Origin: Sphingobium amiense
Lineage (GTDB): Bacteria > Pseudomonadota > Alphaproteobacteria > Sphingomonadales > Sphingomonadaceae
Length of the DNA stretch: 64,000 nt
Direction: 5' to 3'
Assembly: GCF_003967075.1 (NCBI RefSeq)
Contig: NZ_AP018664.1
Coordinates: 3,392,501 to 3,456,500, forward strand
Each line of letters begins with the position of its first letter. Position 1 is the stretch's first letter. The notes under the pieces were generated by a model. The model was not told the origin of the DNA, did no database searches, and was given only the letters and a program-made list of their open reading frames with translations. The position numbers and the translations under genes are program-made. Shown piece by piece: positions 56,278-64,000 of this stretch.

Positions 56278-56526
56278 TCAGTGGCGCGCGAACAGGCTTG
56301 CCGCATCGAGCGACATGAAATCGCTGTCCGGCGCGGCGAAGGCCTGCTGCAATTCGGCCTTCAGCAGGGCGAGCCGCTCGCTTTCCACCCGCACCATGTC
56401 GCGGCGGATGAGGTCGCGGACATATTCGCTCACATTCTCATAAGCGCCCGTTTCGCCGACATTGGCGGCAACGAACTCGCCCAGCGCACCGCTGACCCGG
56501 ACATTGAGCGTGAGAGGCTTGTTCAT
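56278..56526 (-). CDS. ParD-type antitoxin (ribbon-helix-helix)
   Basis: The product is 82 residues from the ATG at 56526. The N-terminal beta strand plus helices (LNVRVSGALGEFVAANV, then YENVSEYVRDLIRRDM) is the ribbon-helix-helix fold of ParD/CC2985-type antitoxins. The longer ORF reading upstream is rejected because it lies antisense to the GST gene. The pair is probably autoregulated from the 63-base gap before the divergent GST gene. Confidence 0.88.
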   Translation of the reverse strand: MNKPLTLNVRVSGALGEFVAANVGETGAYENVSEYVRDLIRRDMVRVESERLALLKAELQQAFAAPDSDFMSLDAASLFARH

Positions 56527-56589
56527 GTCCTCAGGATAAGGAAGAATGTGGACAACGACAAGCCACTTCCGCCTCACGGACCCCTCCCC

Positions 56590-57225
56590 ATGACCGACTT
56601 CACCCTGCATGGCTATTTTCGCTCCGGCGCGTCCTATCGCGTGCGCATCGCCCTCAATCTCAAGGGCGTCCCCTATGCCGATGTCTTCCATCATCTGCGC
56701 AAGGGGGAGCAGCGCGAACCCGGTTTCCTGGCGCTCAATCCGCAGGGCTTCGTGCCCGCGCTGGAGGCGGAGGGCGACGTGCTGACGCAGAGCCTCGCCA
56801 TCTGCGAATATCTGGACGAGCTTTTCCCCGATCCGCCGCTGCTGCCCGCAACCCCGCTCGCCCGCGCGAAGGTGCGCGCCGCCGCGCAGCTCATCGCCTG
56901 CGACGTGCATCCGGTCCAGAATCTCAGGGTGCTCAAACATCTGCGCGAGGTCGGGCTGACGCAGGATCAGGCGACGGCATGGGCCGCGCGCGTCATCGGC
57001 GAAGGGCTGGACGCGTTCGAGGCGCTGATCGGGCGCCAGTCCGGACCCTATTGCTTCGGCGACCGGGTCACGCTGGCGGACCTCTGTCTCGTGCCGCAGC
57101 TTGGCAATGCCCGCCGCTTCGGCGTGGAACTGGTGTGGCCGCGCATCCTGGAGGTCGAGCGCGCCTGCCTCGCCCTCGACGCTTTCCGCCGGGCCGCGCC
57201 GGAAAACCAGCCCGACGCGGAATGA
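56590..57225 (+). CDS. maiA: Zeta-class glutathione S-transferase / maleylacetoacetate isomerase
   Basis: The product is 211 residues. The N-terminal thioredoxin-like domain has the zeta-class active-site region FRSGASYRVRIALNLKG (canonical SSCSYRVR, here SGASYRVR) and LNPQGFVPALE, then the helical domain. The ATG at 56590 follows a C-rich leader without a strong SD. The enzyme isomerises maleylacetoacetate in tyrosine/homogentisate catabolism or related dioxygenase products. No other genes of that pathway are adjacent. Confidence 0.88.
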   Translation: MTDFTLHGYFRSGASYRVRIALNLKGVPYADVFHHLRKGEQREPGFLALNPQGFVPALEAEGDVLTQSLAICEYLDELFPDPPLLPATPLARAKVRAAAQLIACDVHPVQNLRVLKHLREVGLTQDQATAWAARVIGEGLDAFEALIGRQSGPYCFGDRVTLADLCLVPQLGNARRFGVELVWPRILEVERACLALDAFRRAAPENQPDAE

Positions 57226-57228
57226 GCG

Positions 57229-58125
57229 TCAGCCGGTCATCAGGCCGCGCTCCGCCGTCCGGCGCACCTGCGCGCGGATAAGGTCGGCGACCGCCTCGAT
57301 CCGCGCCAGCCGCGCCATGTCGCTGTGCGTCACCAGCCAGAAGCTGCGGCGGATCTCCACCTCCTCGCCCAGTATCTTGACCAGCGTGGGATCGTCCGCG
57401 GCGAAGAAATCGGGCAGGATGCCGATGCCCGCCCCTTCCTGCACCATCCGGCGCTGGATGCCGATGCTGCTCGACCGCAGCCGCGCCGCCGCGCCGACCT
57501 GCACTTCGTCGAGATAGTCGAGTTCGGGCGAGAAGAGATGGTCGGGCACATAGCCGATCAGCACATGGTCGCTAAGGTCCGACCGCCCGCGCGGCGCGCC
57601 ATAGCGGCCCAGATAGGCGGCCGACGCATAGAGGTGCAGGCCATAGTCTGCGAGCTTTTCGACCAGCAGATGCGCGCGCTGCGGCCGCGCCAGCATCACC
57701 GCCATGTCGGCCTCGCGCTTGGAAGGATTGAGGAAGCCCGATGTCGCCACCACGTCGATGTCGATGTCGGGATGCCGCTGGTGGAAGGCGGGGATGCCGG
57801 GCGCGAGGATGGCGGTGCCGAACCCTTCGGCGACCGACAGGCGGACGAGACCGCTCAGGCTGTGGCGTTCGCCCTTGATGTCCGCCACTGCCGCCAGCGC
57901 CGCGCCCTCGACGCTTTCGGCATGACGCAGCAGCGCCGCTCCGCGCTGCGTCAGGATGCGGTCCGCGCCCACCTGCTCGAACAGGTCCGCGTCCAGCGCT
58001 GCCGACAGGCGCGCCAGCCTGCGCCCCACCGTGGTCGCGTCCATCCCCAGCGCCCGCGCCGCCGGGGCCACCCTTTTCATCCGCGCCACCGCCAGGAATA
58101 TGCGCAGATCGTCCCAGTCGAACAT
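57229..58125 (-). CDS. LysR-family regulator
   Basis: The product is 298 residues from the ATG at 58125, with AGAGG five bases upstream. The helix-turn-helix reads RVAPAARALGMDATTVGRRLARLSAAL. The effector domain follows from about 90. It is divergent from an acyl-CoA dehydrogenase gene, so it is probably a regulator of the isobutyrate/valine degradation run. The 2-kb ORF reading in which it sits is otherwise antisense to the catabolic genes. Confidence 0.92.
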   Translation of the reverse strand: MFDWDDLRIFLAVARMKRVAPAARALGMDATTVGRRLARLSAALDADLFEQVGADRILTQRGAALLRHAESVEGAALAAVADIKGERHSLSGLVRLSVAEGFGTAILAPGIPAFHQRHPDIDIDVVATSGFLNPSKREADMAVMLARPQRAHLLVEKLADYGLHLYASAAYLGRYGAPRGRSDLSDHVLIGYVPDHLFSPELDYLDEVQVGAAARLRSSSIGIQRRMVQEGAGIGILPDFFAADDPTLVKILGEEVEIRRSFWLVTHSDMARLARIEAVADLIRAQVRRTAERGLMTG

Positions 58126-58166
58126 CGTAACCTCTGCATTTTTGCAGATCAACTTTGCCCTAATGG

Positions 58167-58186
58167 GCGATTGAATGCATAATCGC
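58167..58186. promoter_or_regulatory. Inverted repeat in LysR/acyl-CoA dehydrogenase divergent region
   Basis: GCGATT, eight bases, then AATCGC. A second short palindrome CTGCA-TTTT-TGCAG lies at 58134-58147. A LysR binding region is expected here, but neither match is strong enough to claim a specific site. Confidence 0.4.
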
Positions 58187-58260
58187 AATGGTCCATGGAG
58201 GCGGCTTGCGATAGAAGGGCACAAGGCGCGCACGCCTGCCCCCCATCGAAACGGAAAATG

Positions 58261-59406
58261 ATGACAAACCAGTTCGACCTTACCGACGATCAGCGCGCGA
58301 TTCAGGAAATGGCGCAGCGCTTCACCGCCGACGCCATCACCCCCCACGCCGCCGAATGGGACGAAAAGCATATCTTCCCGCGCGACACGATCCGCGCCGC
58401 CGCGGAGCTGGGGTTCGGCGGCATCTATGTGTCGGAGGAATCGGGCGGCATCGGCCTCGGCCGGCTGGAAGCGGCGCTCATCATGGAGGCGATGGCCTAT
58501 GGCTGTCCCTCGACCAGCGCCTTCATCTCCATTCATAATATGGCCGCATGGATGATCGACCGGTTCGGCGGTCAGGCGGTGAAGGACAAATATCTGCCTT
58601 CGATGGTGCCGATGGACCGCATCGGCAGCTATTGCCTGACCGAAGCGGGATCGGGGTCGGACGCCGCCGCGCTCAAGACCCGCGCGGTGCGCGACGGCGA
58701 CCATTATGTCGTCACCGGCTCCAAGCAGTTCATCTCGGGCGGCGGCGAGAATGAAATCTATGTCGTGATGGTCCGCACCGGGGACGAGGGGCCGAAGGGC
58801 ATCAGTTGCCTCGTCATCGAAAAGGACATGCCGGGCGTCAGCTTCGGCGCGAACGAACGCAAGCTCGGCTGGCATTCGCAGCCCACCGCACAGGTCAATT
58901 TCGACGGTGTGCGCGTGCCGGTCGAAAATCTCGTCGGCGGCGAAGGCGAAGGCTTCCGCATCGCGATGATGGGGCTGGACGGCGGCCGCCTCAACATCGG
59001 CGCCTGCTCGCTCGGCGGTGCGCAGCGCTGCATCGACGAAGCGTTGACCTATACCAAGGACCGCAAGCAGTTCGGCCAGTCCATCGCCGATTTCCAGAAC
59101 ACGCAGTTCACGCTGGCCGACATGGAGACGGAGCTTCAGGCGGCGCGCACGCTGCTCTACGCCGCTGCCGTCAAGGTCACGGAAAACGCGCCCGACAAGA
59201 CCCGCTTCGCCGCCATGGCCAAGCGGCTGGCAACCGACACCGGATCGTCGGTGGTCGACCGCGCGCTGCAGCTCCATGGCGGCTACGGCTATCTCATGGA
59301 CTATCCGATCGAGCGCTTCTGGCGCGACCTGCGCGTCCATTCGATCCTCGAAGGCACCAATCAGGTCATGCGGATGATCGTCGCACGGGACATGCTGCGC
59401 CAATGA
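58261..59406 (+). CDS. Acyl-CoA dehydrogenase (isobutyryl-CoA dehydrogenase-like)
   Basis: The product is 381 residues. Family features: YCLTEAGSGSDAAALKTRA, FISGGGENEIYVVMV, DRKQFGQSIADFQNTQFTLADM, and QLHGGYGYLMDYPIER. The catalytic Glu is in HSILEGTNQVMR, as in isobutyryl-CoA and 2-methylbutyryl-CoA dehydrogenases. The two in-frame ATGs at 58258 and 58261 are equally possible. The next gene overlaps the stop by 4 bases and encodes HIBYL-CoA hydrolase, so this enzyme probably makes methacrylyl-CoA in valine degradation. Confidence 0.92.
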   Translation: MTNQFDLTDDQRAIQEMAQRFTADAITPHAAEWDEKHIFPRDTIRAAAELGFGGIYVSEESGGIGLGRLEAALIMEAMAYGCPSTSAFISIHNMAAWMIDRFGGQAVKDKYLPSMVPMDRIGSYCLTEAGSGSDAAALKTRAVRDGDHYVVTGSKQFISGGGENEIYVVMVRTGDEGPKGISCLVIEKDMPGVSFGANERKLGWHSQPTAQVNFDGVRVPVENLVGGEGEGFRIAMMGLDGGRLNIGACSLGGAQRCIDEALTYTKDRKQFGQSIADFQNTQFTLADMETELQAARTLLYAAAVKVTENAPDKTRFAAMAKRLATDTGSSVVDRALQLHGGYGYLMDYPIERFWRDLRVHSILEGTNQVMRMIVARDMLRQ

Positions 59407-60491
59407 CCGATCAGGTTTTGACCTTCGTCGAGGGCGGCGTCGGCCGCATCCGGCTGAACCGGCCGAAGGCGATCCACGCGCTGACGCCGGACATGTGCGA
59501 AGCGATCAACGGCGCGCTGCTCGCATGGGCCGGGGACGACCGTGTCGTCGCGGTAATGATCGACCATGCCCCCGCGCCGGACGGCGACCCCAAATTGTCG
59601 CGCGGCTTCTGCGCGGGCGGCGACATCGCCCTCATCGCCAACAGCGCGAAGGCCGACTGCGTCGAGGCGGAGCGCTTCTTCCACGTCGAATATCGCATGA
59701 ACCATCTGCTGTTCATCTACGAAAAGCCCATCGTCGCCTTCATCGACGGCATCGTCATGGGCGGCGGCGTCGGCCTGTCGCTCCCGGCGCGCTATCGCGT
59801 CGCGACCGAGCGGACGACCTTCGCCATGCCCGAAACCGGCATCGGCCTTTTCCCGGACGTGGGCGGCGGCTGGTTCCTCTCGCGCCTGCCCGGCCGCGTC
59901 GGCGCATGGCTGGCGGCGACGGGCGCTCGGATCGACGGGGCGGACTGCGCGGCCATCGGCATCGCGACTCACTATATGGCGTCGGACAAGCTGGATGCGG
60001 TGAAAGCGCGCATCCTCGTCGATCCGACCGGCCTTGCCGACATTCTGGCGGAAAATGCGGAAACGCCCCCGCCGTCGAAGCTGGAGGCCGCCCGCGCCGA
60101 CATCGACCGCCTCTTCGCGTCCGACCGCGCCGAGGAGATCGTCGCCGCGCTGAAGGCGGACGGCGGCGAATGGGCGGGCAAGCAACTGGCCGTGCTCGCC
60201 ACCAAATCGCCCCAGACGGTCAAGGTCGCGCTGCGCCAGTTGGTCGAAGGCGCGGCGAAGACGGATTTCGCCGACAATATGGCGATGGAATATGGCCTCG
60301 CCTGCGCGATCATCCGCCGCCCCGATTTCGTCGAGGGCGTGCGCGCCGTGATCTTCGACAAGGACAATGCGCCGCGCTGGAACCCGGCGACGCTGGAGGA
60401 AGTGAGCGACGCGATGATCGACGCGATCTTCGCCCCGCTGCCGCCCGAGCGGGGATGGACGCCGATCGGGGGCACGGCGGAAGGCGGCTGA
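59403..60491 (+). CDS. 3-hydroxyisobutyryl-CoA hydrolase (crotonase family)
   Basis: The product is 362 residues, longer than simple crotonases and equal to the HIBCH branch. The N-half carries GFCAGGDIALIA and DGIVMGGGVGLS. FAMPETGIGLFPDVGGGWFLSRLPG is the diagnostic HIBCH segment. It cleaves 3-hydroxyisobutyryl-CoA to the free acid. It overlaps the dehydrogenase gene and precedes the 3-hydroxyisobutyrate dehydrogenase. Confidence 0.93.
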   Translation: MTDQVLTFVEGGVGRIRLNRPKAIHALTPDMCEAINGALLAWAGDDRVVAVMIDHAPAPDGDPKLSRGFCAGGDIALIANSAKADCVEAERFFHVEYRMNHLLFIYEKPIVAFIDGIVMGGGVGLSLPARYRVATERTTFAMPETGIGLFPDVGGGWFLSRLPGRVGAWLAATGARIDGADCAAIGIATHYMASDKLDAVKARILVDPTGLADILAENAETPPPSKLEAARADIDRLFASDRAEEIVAALKADGGEWAGKQLAVLATKSPQTVKVALRQLVEGAAKTDFADNMAMEYGLACAIIRRPDFVEGVRAVIFDKDNAPRWNPATLEEVSDAMIDAIFAPLPPERGWTPIGGTAEGG

Positions 60492-60563
60492 GCCTGTCCT
60501 ATGGCGACGGGCCGGTGCATGTTGGGGGCTTCCGCTTTCCGATAGGATCAGCCCCGCGCAACA

Positions 60564-60599
60564 AAATGTCAAAACTTGCGGGAAATATGCGAAGTTAAG
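60564..60599 (+). promoter_or_regulatory. 36-bp conserved element, copy B (upstream of HIBA dehydrogenase)
   Basis: Identical over all 36 bases to 29231-29266 on the minus strand. It ends 17 bases before the start codon of the dehydrogenase. In both loci it lies inside an apparent operon just before a gene with its own SD, so an internal promoter or operator is the simplest reading. Confidence 0.7.
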
Positions 60600-60616
60600 C
60601 GGAAAGGATGCCACAG

Positions 60617-61495
60617 ATGACGCAGACGATAGCCTTTATCGGCTTGGGCAATATGGGCGGCGGCATGGCCGCCAATCTCCTGAAGAACGGCTATGCCGTG
60701 CGCGCGTTCGACCTGTCGGAAGACGCGCTCGCGAAGGCGGAGAGCCATGGCGCGGTCCGCGCGGCGAGCGCCGCCGACGCCGCCGCCGGAGCCGACGCCA
60801 TCGTCACCATGCTGCCCGCCGGCACCCATGTCGAGGCGGTCTATACCGGTCAGGTGTTCGGCGCGGCCAAGCCCGGCGCGCTGCTGCTCGACTGCTCGAC
60901 CATCGACGTCGCCACCGCGCGCCGCGTGGCCGAAGCGGCGCAGGCGGCGGGCTTCACCATGGTGGACGCGCCCGTTTCGGGCGGCATCGCGGCGGCCAAC
61001 GGCGGCACGCTCACCTTCATGGTGGGCGGATCGGATGCGGGCTTCGCGGCGGCAAAGCCGATCCTGTCGGCCATGGGCAAGGCGGTGATCCACGCGGGCG
61101 GTCCCGGTAACGGGCAGGCGGCCAAGATCTGCAACAACATGCTGCTGGGATCGACGATGGTCGCGACATGCGAAACCTTCGCCATGGCGCAGAAGCTCGG
61201 CCTCGATCCGCAGACCTTCTACGACATCTCCAGCGTGTCGTCGGGCCAGAGCTGGTCGATGACCAGCTATTGCCCGGTCCCCGGCGTCGGACCGCAGACG
61301 CCTGCGGACAACGGCTATCAGGGCGGTTTCGCGGTGGGCCTGATGCTCAAGGATCTCAAGCTCGCGACGCAGGCCGCCGCCAGCGTCAGCGCGTCGGTGC
61401 CGATGGGCAATGCCGCCGAGGCGCTCTACCAGATGCTCGCGAACAGGGGTGAGGCGCAGCGCGACTTCGGCCTGATGATCGAGATGCTGTCATAA
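60617..61495 (+). CDS. mmsB: 3-hydroxyisobutyrate dehydrogenase
   Basis: The product is 292 residues from the ATG at 60617, nine bases after AAAGG. The ATG at 60608 has no room for an SD. The NAD motif is IAFIGLGNMGGGMAANLLKNGY, followed by DAPVSGGIAAANGGTLTFM, and the catalytic Lys in GNGQAAKICNNML. It oxidises 3-hydroxyisobutyrate to methylmalonate semialdehyde. The semialdehyde dehydrogenase is not in the window. Confidence 0.95.
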   Translation: MTQTIAFIGLGNMGGGMAANLLKNGYAVRAFDLSEDALAKAESHGAVRAASAADAAAGADAIVTMLPAGTHVEAVYTGQVFGAAKPGALLLDCSTIDVATARRVAEAAQAAGFTMVDAPVSGGIAAANGGTLTFMVGGSDAGFAAAKPILSAMGKAVIHAGGPGNGQAAKICNNMLLGSTMVATCETFAMAQKLGLDPQTFYDISSVSSGQSWSMTSYCPVPGVGPQTPADNGYQGGFAVGLMLKDLKLATQAAASVSASVPMGNAAEALYQMLANRGEAQRDFGLMIEMLS

Positions 61496-61555
61496 GCGCT
61501 GGTTGATCGACGCGCCGATCCGCGTAAAGGCAGCCGAAACGGGAGGAGTGTGACT

Positions 61556-62731
61556 ATGGACGTTTTCCTCGTATCGGCTGCCCGCACCGCGATCGGCAGC
61601 TTCGGCGGTTCGCTGAAGGACCAGAAGCCGGGCGAACTTGCCGCGCTGGTGGCGAAGGCCGCCATCGCACGCGCCGGAATTGAGGCGGCGCAGATCGGCA
61701 ACGTCGTTCTGGGGATGGTGATCCCCTGCGAACCGCGCGACGCCTATGCCGCCCGGATCGCGGCGATAAACGCGGGCATCCCTCAGGAAGTCCCGGCGAT
61801 GACGGTCAACCGCCTGTGCGGATCGGGGCTTCAGGCGATCATCAGCGCGGCGCAGTCCATCAAGATGGGCGATTGCGACATTGCGCTGGGCGCCGGGGCG
61901 GAGATCATGAGCCGCGCGCCTTACTATCTTCCCGCCGCCCGCTGGGGACAGAAGATGGGCGACGCGGCGCTTCAGGACGGCCTGACCGGCGCGCTCAGCG
62001 ATCCCTTCCATACCTATCATATGGGCGTGACGGCGGAAAATGTCGCGGCCCGCTACGGCATTTCGCGCGAGGATCAGGACGCGCTCGCCTATGAAAGCCA
62101 GACGCGCGCCGCCAATGCCATTGCGCAGGGCCGGTTCAGCGATCAGATCGCGCCCGTCGAGGTCATGGTGAAGCGCAAGCCCGTCGCCTTCGACACCGAC
62201 GAATATGTGCGCATGAATGCCGCGCCGGAGGATTTCGCCGGCCTCAGGCCCGTGTTCCAGAAGGACGGCACGGTGACGGCGGGCAATGCATCGGGCATCA
62301 ATGACGGCGCGGCGGCGGTCGTGCTGGCGAGCGAGGCGGCGGTGAAGGCCCACAACCTCAAGCCCCTCGCGCGGCTGGTGGCCTATGGCCATGCGGGCGT
62401 CGATCCCGCCTATATGGGGATCGGCCCGGTCCCGGCGACGCGCAACGCGCTGGAGCGGGCGGGACTTTCGGTGGCGGACCTCGACGTGATCGAATCGAAC
62501 GAAGCCTTCGCGGCGCAGGCCTGTGCGGTGGCGCGCGAGCTGGCGTTCGATCCGGCGAAGGTCAATCCCAACGGTAGCGGCATCTCGCTGGGCCACCCGG
62601 TTGGCGCGACGGGCGCGATCATCACGACCAAGCTCGCCTATGAACTGCAACGCACCGGCGGCCGCTATGGCCTGACCACCATGTGCATCGGCGGCGGTCA
62701 GGGGATCGCCGCAATCTGGGAACGCGTCTGA
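61556..62731 (+). CDS. Acetyl-CoA C-acetyltransferase (thiolase)
   Basis: The product is 391 residues. The ATG at 61556 has GGGAGGAG seven bases upstream. Nucleophile Cys88 (VNRLCGSGLQA), His in GHPVGATGA and Cys in CIGGGQG are intact. It is a paralogue of the thiolase at 35691 with clear sequence differences. It is probably the last gene of the valine/short-chain fatty acid run. Confidence 0.95.
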   Translation: MDVFLVSAARTAIGSFGGSLKDQKPGELAALVAKAAIARAGIEAAQIGNVVLGMVIPCEPRDAYAARIAAINAGIPQEVPAMTVNRLCGSGLQAIISAAQSIKMGDCDIALGAGAEIMSRAPYYLPAARWGQKMGDAALQDGLTGALSDPFHTYHMGVTAENVAARYGISREDQDALAYESQTRAANAIAQGRFSDQIAPVEVMVKRKPVAFDTDEYVRMNAAPEDFAGLRPVFQKDGTVTAGNASGINDGAAAVVLASEAAVKAHNLKPLARLVAYGHAGVDPAYMGIGPVPATRNALERAGLSVADLDVIESNEAFAAQACAVARELAFDPAKVNPNGSGISLGHPVGATGAIITTKLAYELQRTGGRYGLTTMCIGGGQGIAAIWERV

Positions 62732-62753
62732 CGCTTTCATCCTGTTGAAAAAT

Positions 62754-62792
62754 AAAGGCCGGGCGACCCTCAAAGGGGCCGCCCGGCCTTTT
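62754..62792 (+). terminator. Rho-independent terminator after the thiolase
   Basis: AAGGCCGGGCG pairs with CGCCCGGCCTT, with an inner CCCT/AGGG step. It is flanked by AATAAA on one side and TTTT on the other, so it can act on the thiolase and on the convergent receptor gene. Confidence 0.88.
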
Positions 62793-62814
62793 CGCGTCAG
62801 CCGGCCTTTTCGCT

Positions 62815-64000
62815 TTAGAAGGTGCCGCGAACGCCGACCAGATACTGCACGCCCGGCTTATACTGGGTGAAGGTCGCGCCCTCATACTGGAAATACTGGC
62901 GCAGCTTGGCGTTGCCGAAATTCTGGATATCGACCGTCAACTGTGGCGCGCCGGTCCACCCAAACAGCTTTTCAAGGTCGAAGCTGGAGGAGAAATCCCA
63001 CTGCTGATAATCGTCGCTGTAGAGGGCGGCGGTGGGAATGCCGTTCTGGTTCGCGCCGCTCACCTGCGATCCTTCCCGGAAGGTGGTCGACACGCGCAGG
63101 TTGACGCCGCCATTCTCGTAATAGCCGATCACATTATAGGTGAAGGGCGACACGCCGAAGGCCACCGCCGCGCCGTCGCTGCGCTGATCGACCAGCGTGG
63201 CGTTTGCGTTGAAGCCGAAGCCCTTGATGCCGAGGAAGCGCTCGGTCAGGAAATCGAGCGGCTGAACCCACTGAAATTCAAGCCCGTTGACGATCAGCTT
63301 GTTGGGAACATTGACCTGCGACTGGATCTGCACCGTGGCGGCATTGGGTCCGCCGCGCAGGTTGATCGCATCGCGCTGCGTCGGATTGAGCGAGTCGTAG
63401 GTGATCCCATATTGCGCCAGGAACGAGAAAGGCTGGGTCGTGATCTGGTTGGTGGTGAAGCCCGTCAGCGACTTGCGGAAGGCGTTGACCGAAACCAGCC
63501 CTTCGCGCCCGGTGTAGAGTTCGACGCCGAAGTCCAGATTGTTCGAGAAATAGGGATTGAGCGCCGGGTTGCCGATGGTCGCGGTGGCCGCAGACGGATC
63601 GCCGAAGCCCACGCCCGGCAACTGCGCCGCCGGATCGGGCCGGGTCATCGTCTTGGAATAGGCCGCGCGGATCACCGCCAGGTCGCCGAGATCATAGGCG
63701 AGCGTCGCGGCGGGCAGCCACTTGTCATAGCTGTTCGACGTCCGCACCAGCGTCACGACATTGGGATAGCGCGACCCGTCCGGAATCTGGGTTCCGTTCG
63801 CCAGCGTATTGCGCGGATCGGCGATGGAAACCCGGCCCTCGATCGTCTGGTCGGTCTTCACATAGCGCGCGCCGATGTTGAAGCGCAGGTCGTTGTCGCC
63901 GATCTGCTGCTTGCCGGTCGCCATCAGATAGGCCGCCCACGACTTTTCGCGAATCAGGCCGCCGCTCGCCCCGGTGTTGGAGCCGCCCGATTCCGGCGTG
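62815..64000 (-). CDS. TonB-dependent receptor, C-terminal part (5' end outside window)
   Basis: An open frame of about 395 residues continues to the window edge. It reads as the outer half of a TonB barrel: GARYVKTDQTIEGRVSIA, AAYSKTMTRPDPAAQLPG, NNLDFGVELYTGREGLVSVNAF and the ending VGVRGTF with the terminal Phe. The plug and TonB box must lie past position 64000. The ligand and operon context cannot be judged from this fragment. Confidence 0.93.
   Translation of the reverse strand, partial: TPESGGSNTGASGGLIREKSWAAYLMATGKQQIGDNDLRFNIGARYVKTDQTIEGRVSIADPRNTLANGTQIPDGSRYPNVVTLVRTSNSYDKWLPAATLAYDLGDLAVIRAAYSKTMTRPDPAAQLPGVGFGDPSAATATIGNPALNPYFSNNLDFGVELYTGREGLVSVNAFRKSLTGFTTNQITTQPFSFLAQYGITYDSLNPTQRDAINLRGGPNAATVQIQSQVNVPNKLIVNGLEFQWVQPLDFLTERFLGIKGFGFNANATLVDQRSDGAAVAFGVSPFTYNVIGYYENGGVNLRVSTTFREGSQVSGANQNGIPTAALYSDDYQQWDFSSSFDLEKLFGWTGAPQLTVDIQNFGNAKLRQYFQYEGATFTQYKPGVQYLVGVRGTF

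Noticed and set aside
57229..59403. A 724-residue minus-strand frame that includes the LysR gene
   Set aside because: Only the last 298 codons are LysR. The rest is antisense to the acyl-CoA dehydrogenase gene.

Overview
The window looks like a chromosomal segment of a high-GC alphaproteobacterium, most likely a sphingomonad (order Sphingomonadales). The evidence is the rrn operon tail (23S-5S-tRNA-fMet), several large TonB-dependent receptors without SusD partners, a Sus-like maltodextrin locus with a LacI regulator, and the general gene style. This placement is inference from gene content, not a phylogenetic result.

Layout. 1-2463: 3' two thirds of a 23S rRNA, 5S rRNA, initiator tRNA, a 54-bp repeat of the tRNA 3' part, and a terminator. 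2568-7599: a cNMP-domain/thioredoxin-reductase-like fusion and a very large GH18-like/deacetylase/GT2 polysaccharide enzyme. 7615-23108: a FadR-type GntR regulator with two near-identical palindromic operators, divergent from an 11-gene run: CocE-type hydrolase, TonB receptor, CapA-like protein, TRAP transporter (DctQ, DctM, DctP), two 2-hydroxyacyl-CoA dehydratase-like subunits, two type III CoA-transferases and a second secreted hydrolase. Nine of these genes form an almost continuous chain of 4-bp start/stop overlaps. Read together they suggest outer-membrane uptake, periplasmic hydrolysis, TRAP import, CoA activation and dehydration of an unknown 2-hydroxy acid. This is the best candidate for an undescribed system.

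23167-27844: enoyl-CoA hydratase, GH1 and GH31 glycosidases. 27927-34631: a leucine/isovalerate degradation cluster (liuA, liuB, liuD, MaoC, CitE-like) interrupted by two TIR-bounded repeat elements, one encoding a DUF559 endonuclease. 34710-37649: LysR, thiolase and SDR. 37698-42697: pirin, LysR, alpha/beta hydrolase, KatG. 42919-46314: Ku and LigD (NHEJ). 46386-55960: a maltodextrin locus (GH97, two GH13, TonB receptor, LacI). 55957-56526: ParE/ParD-type toxin-antitoxin pair. 56590-62731: a zeta-class GST, LysR and a valine/isobutyrate degradation run (acyl-CoA dehydrogenase, HIBYL-CoA hydrolase, HIBA dehydrogenase, thiolase). 62815-64000: the C-terminal part of another TonB receptor, cut by the window edge.

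A 36-bp sequence is repeated without mismatch 31 kb apart, just upstream of MaoC in the leucine cluster and of the 3-hydroxyisobutyrate dehydrogenase in the valine cluster, which suggests shared control of branched-chain amino acid breakdown. No gene-free stretch exceeds 300 bases. The longest are 54642-54925 (about 280 bases, divergent promoter region with a 24-bp palindrome) and 42698-42918 (katG/ku divergent region, no recognisable site).
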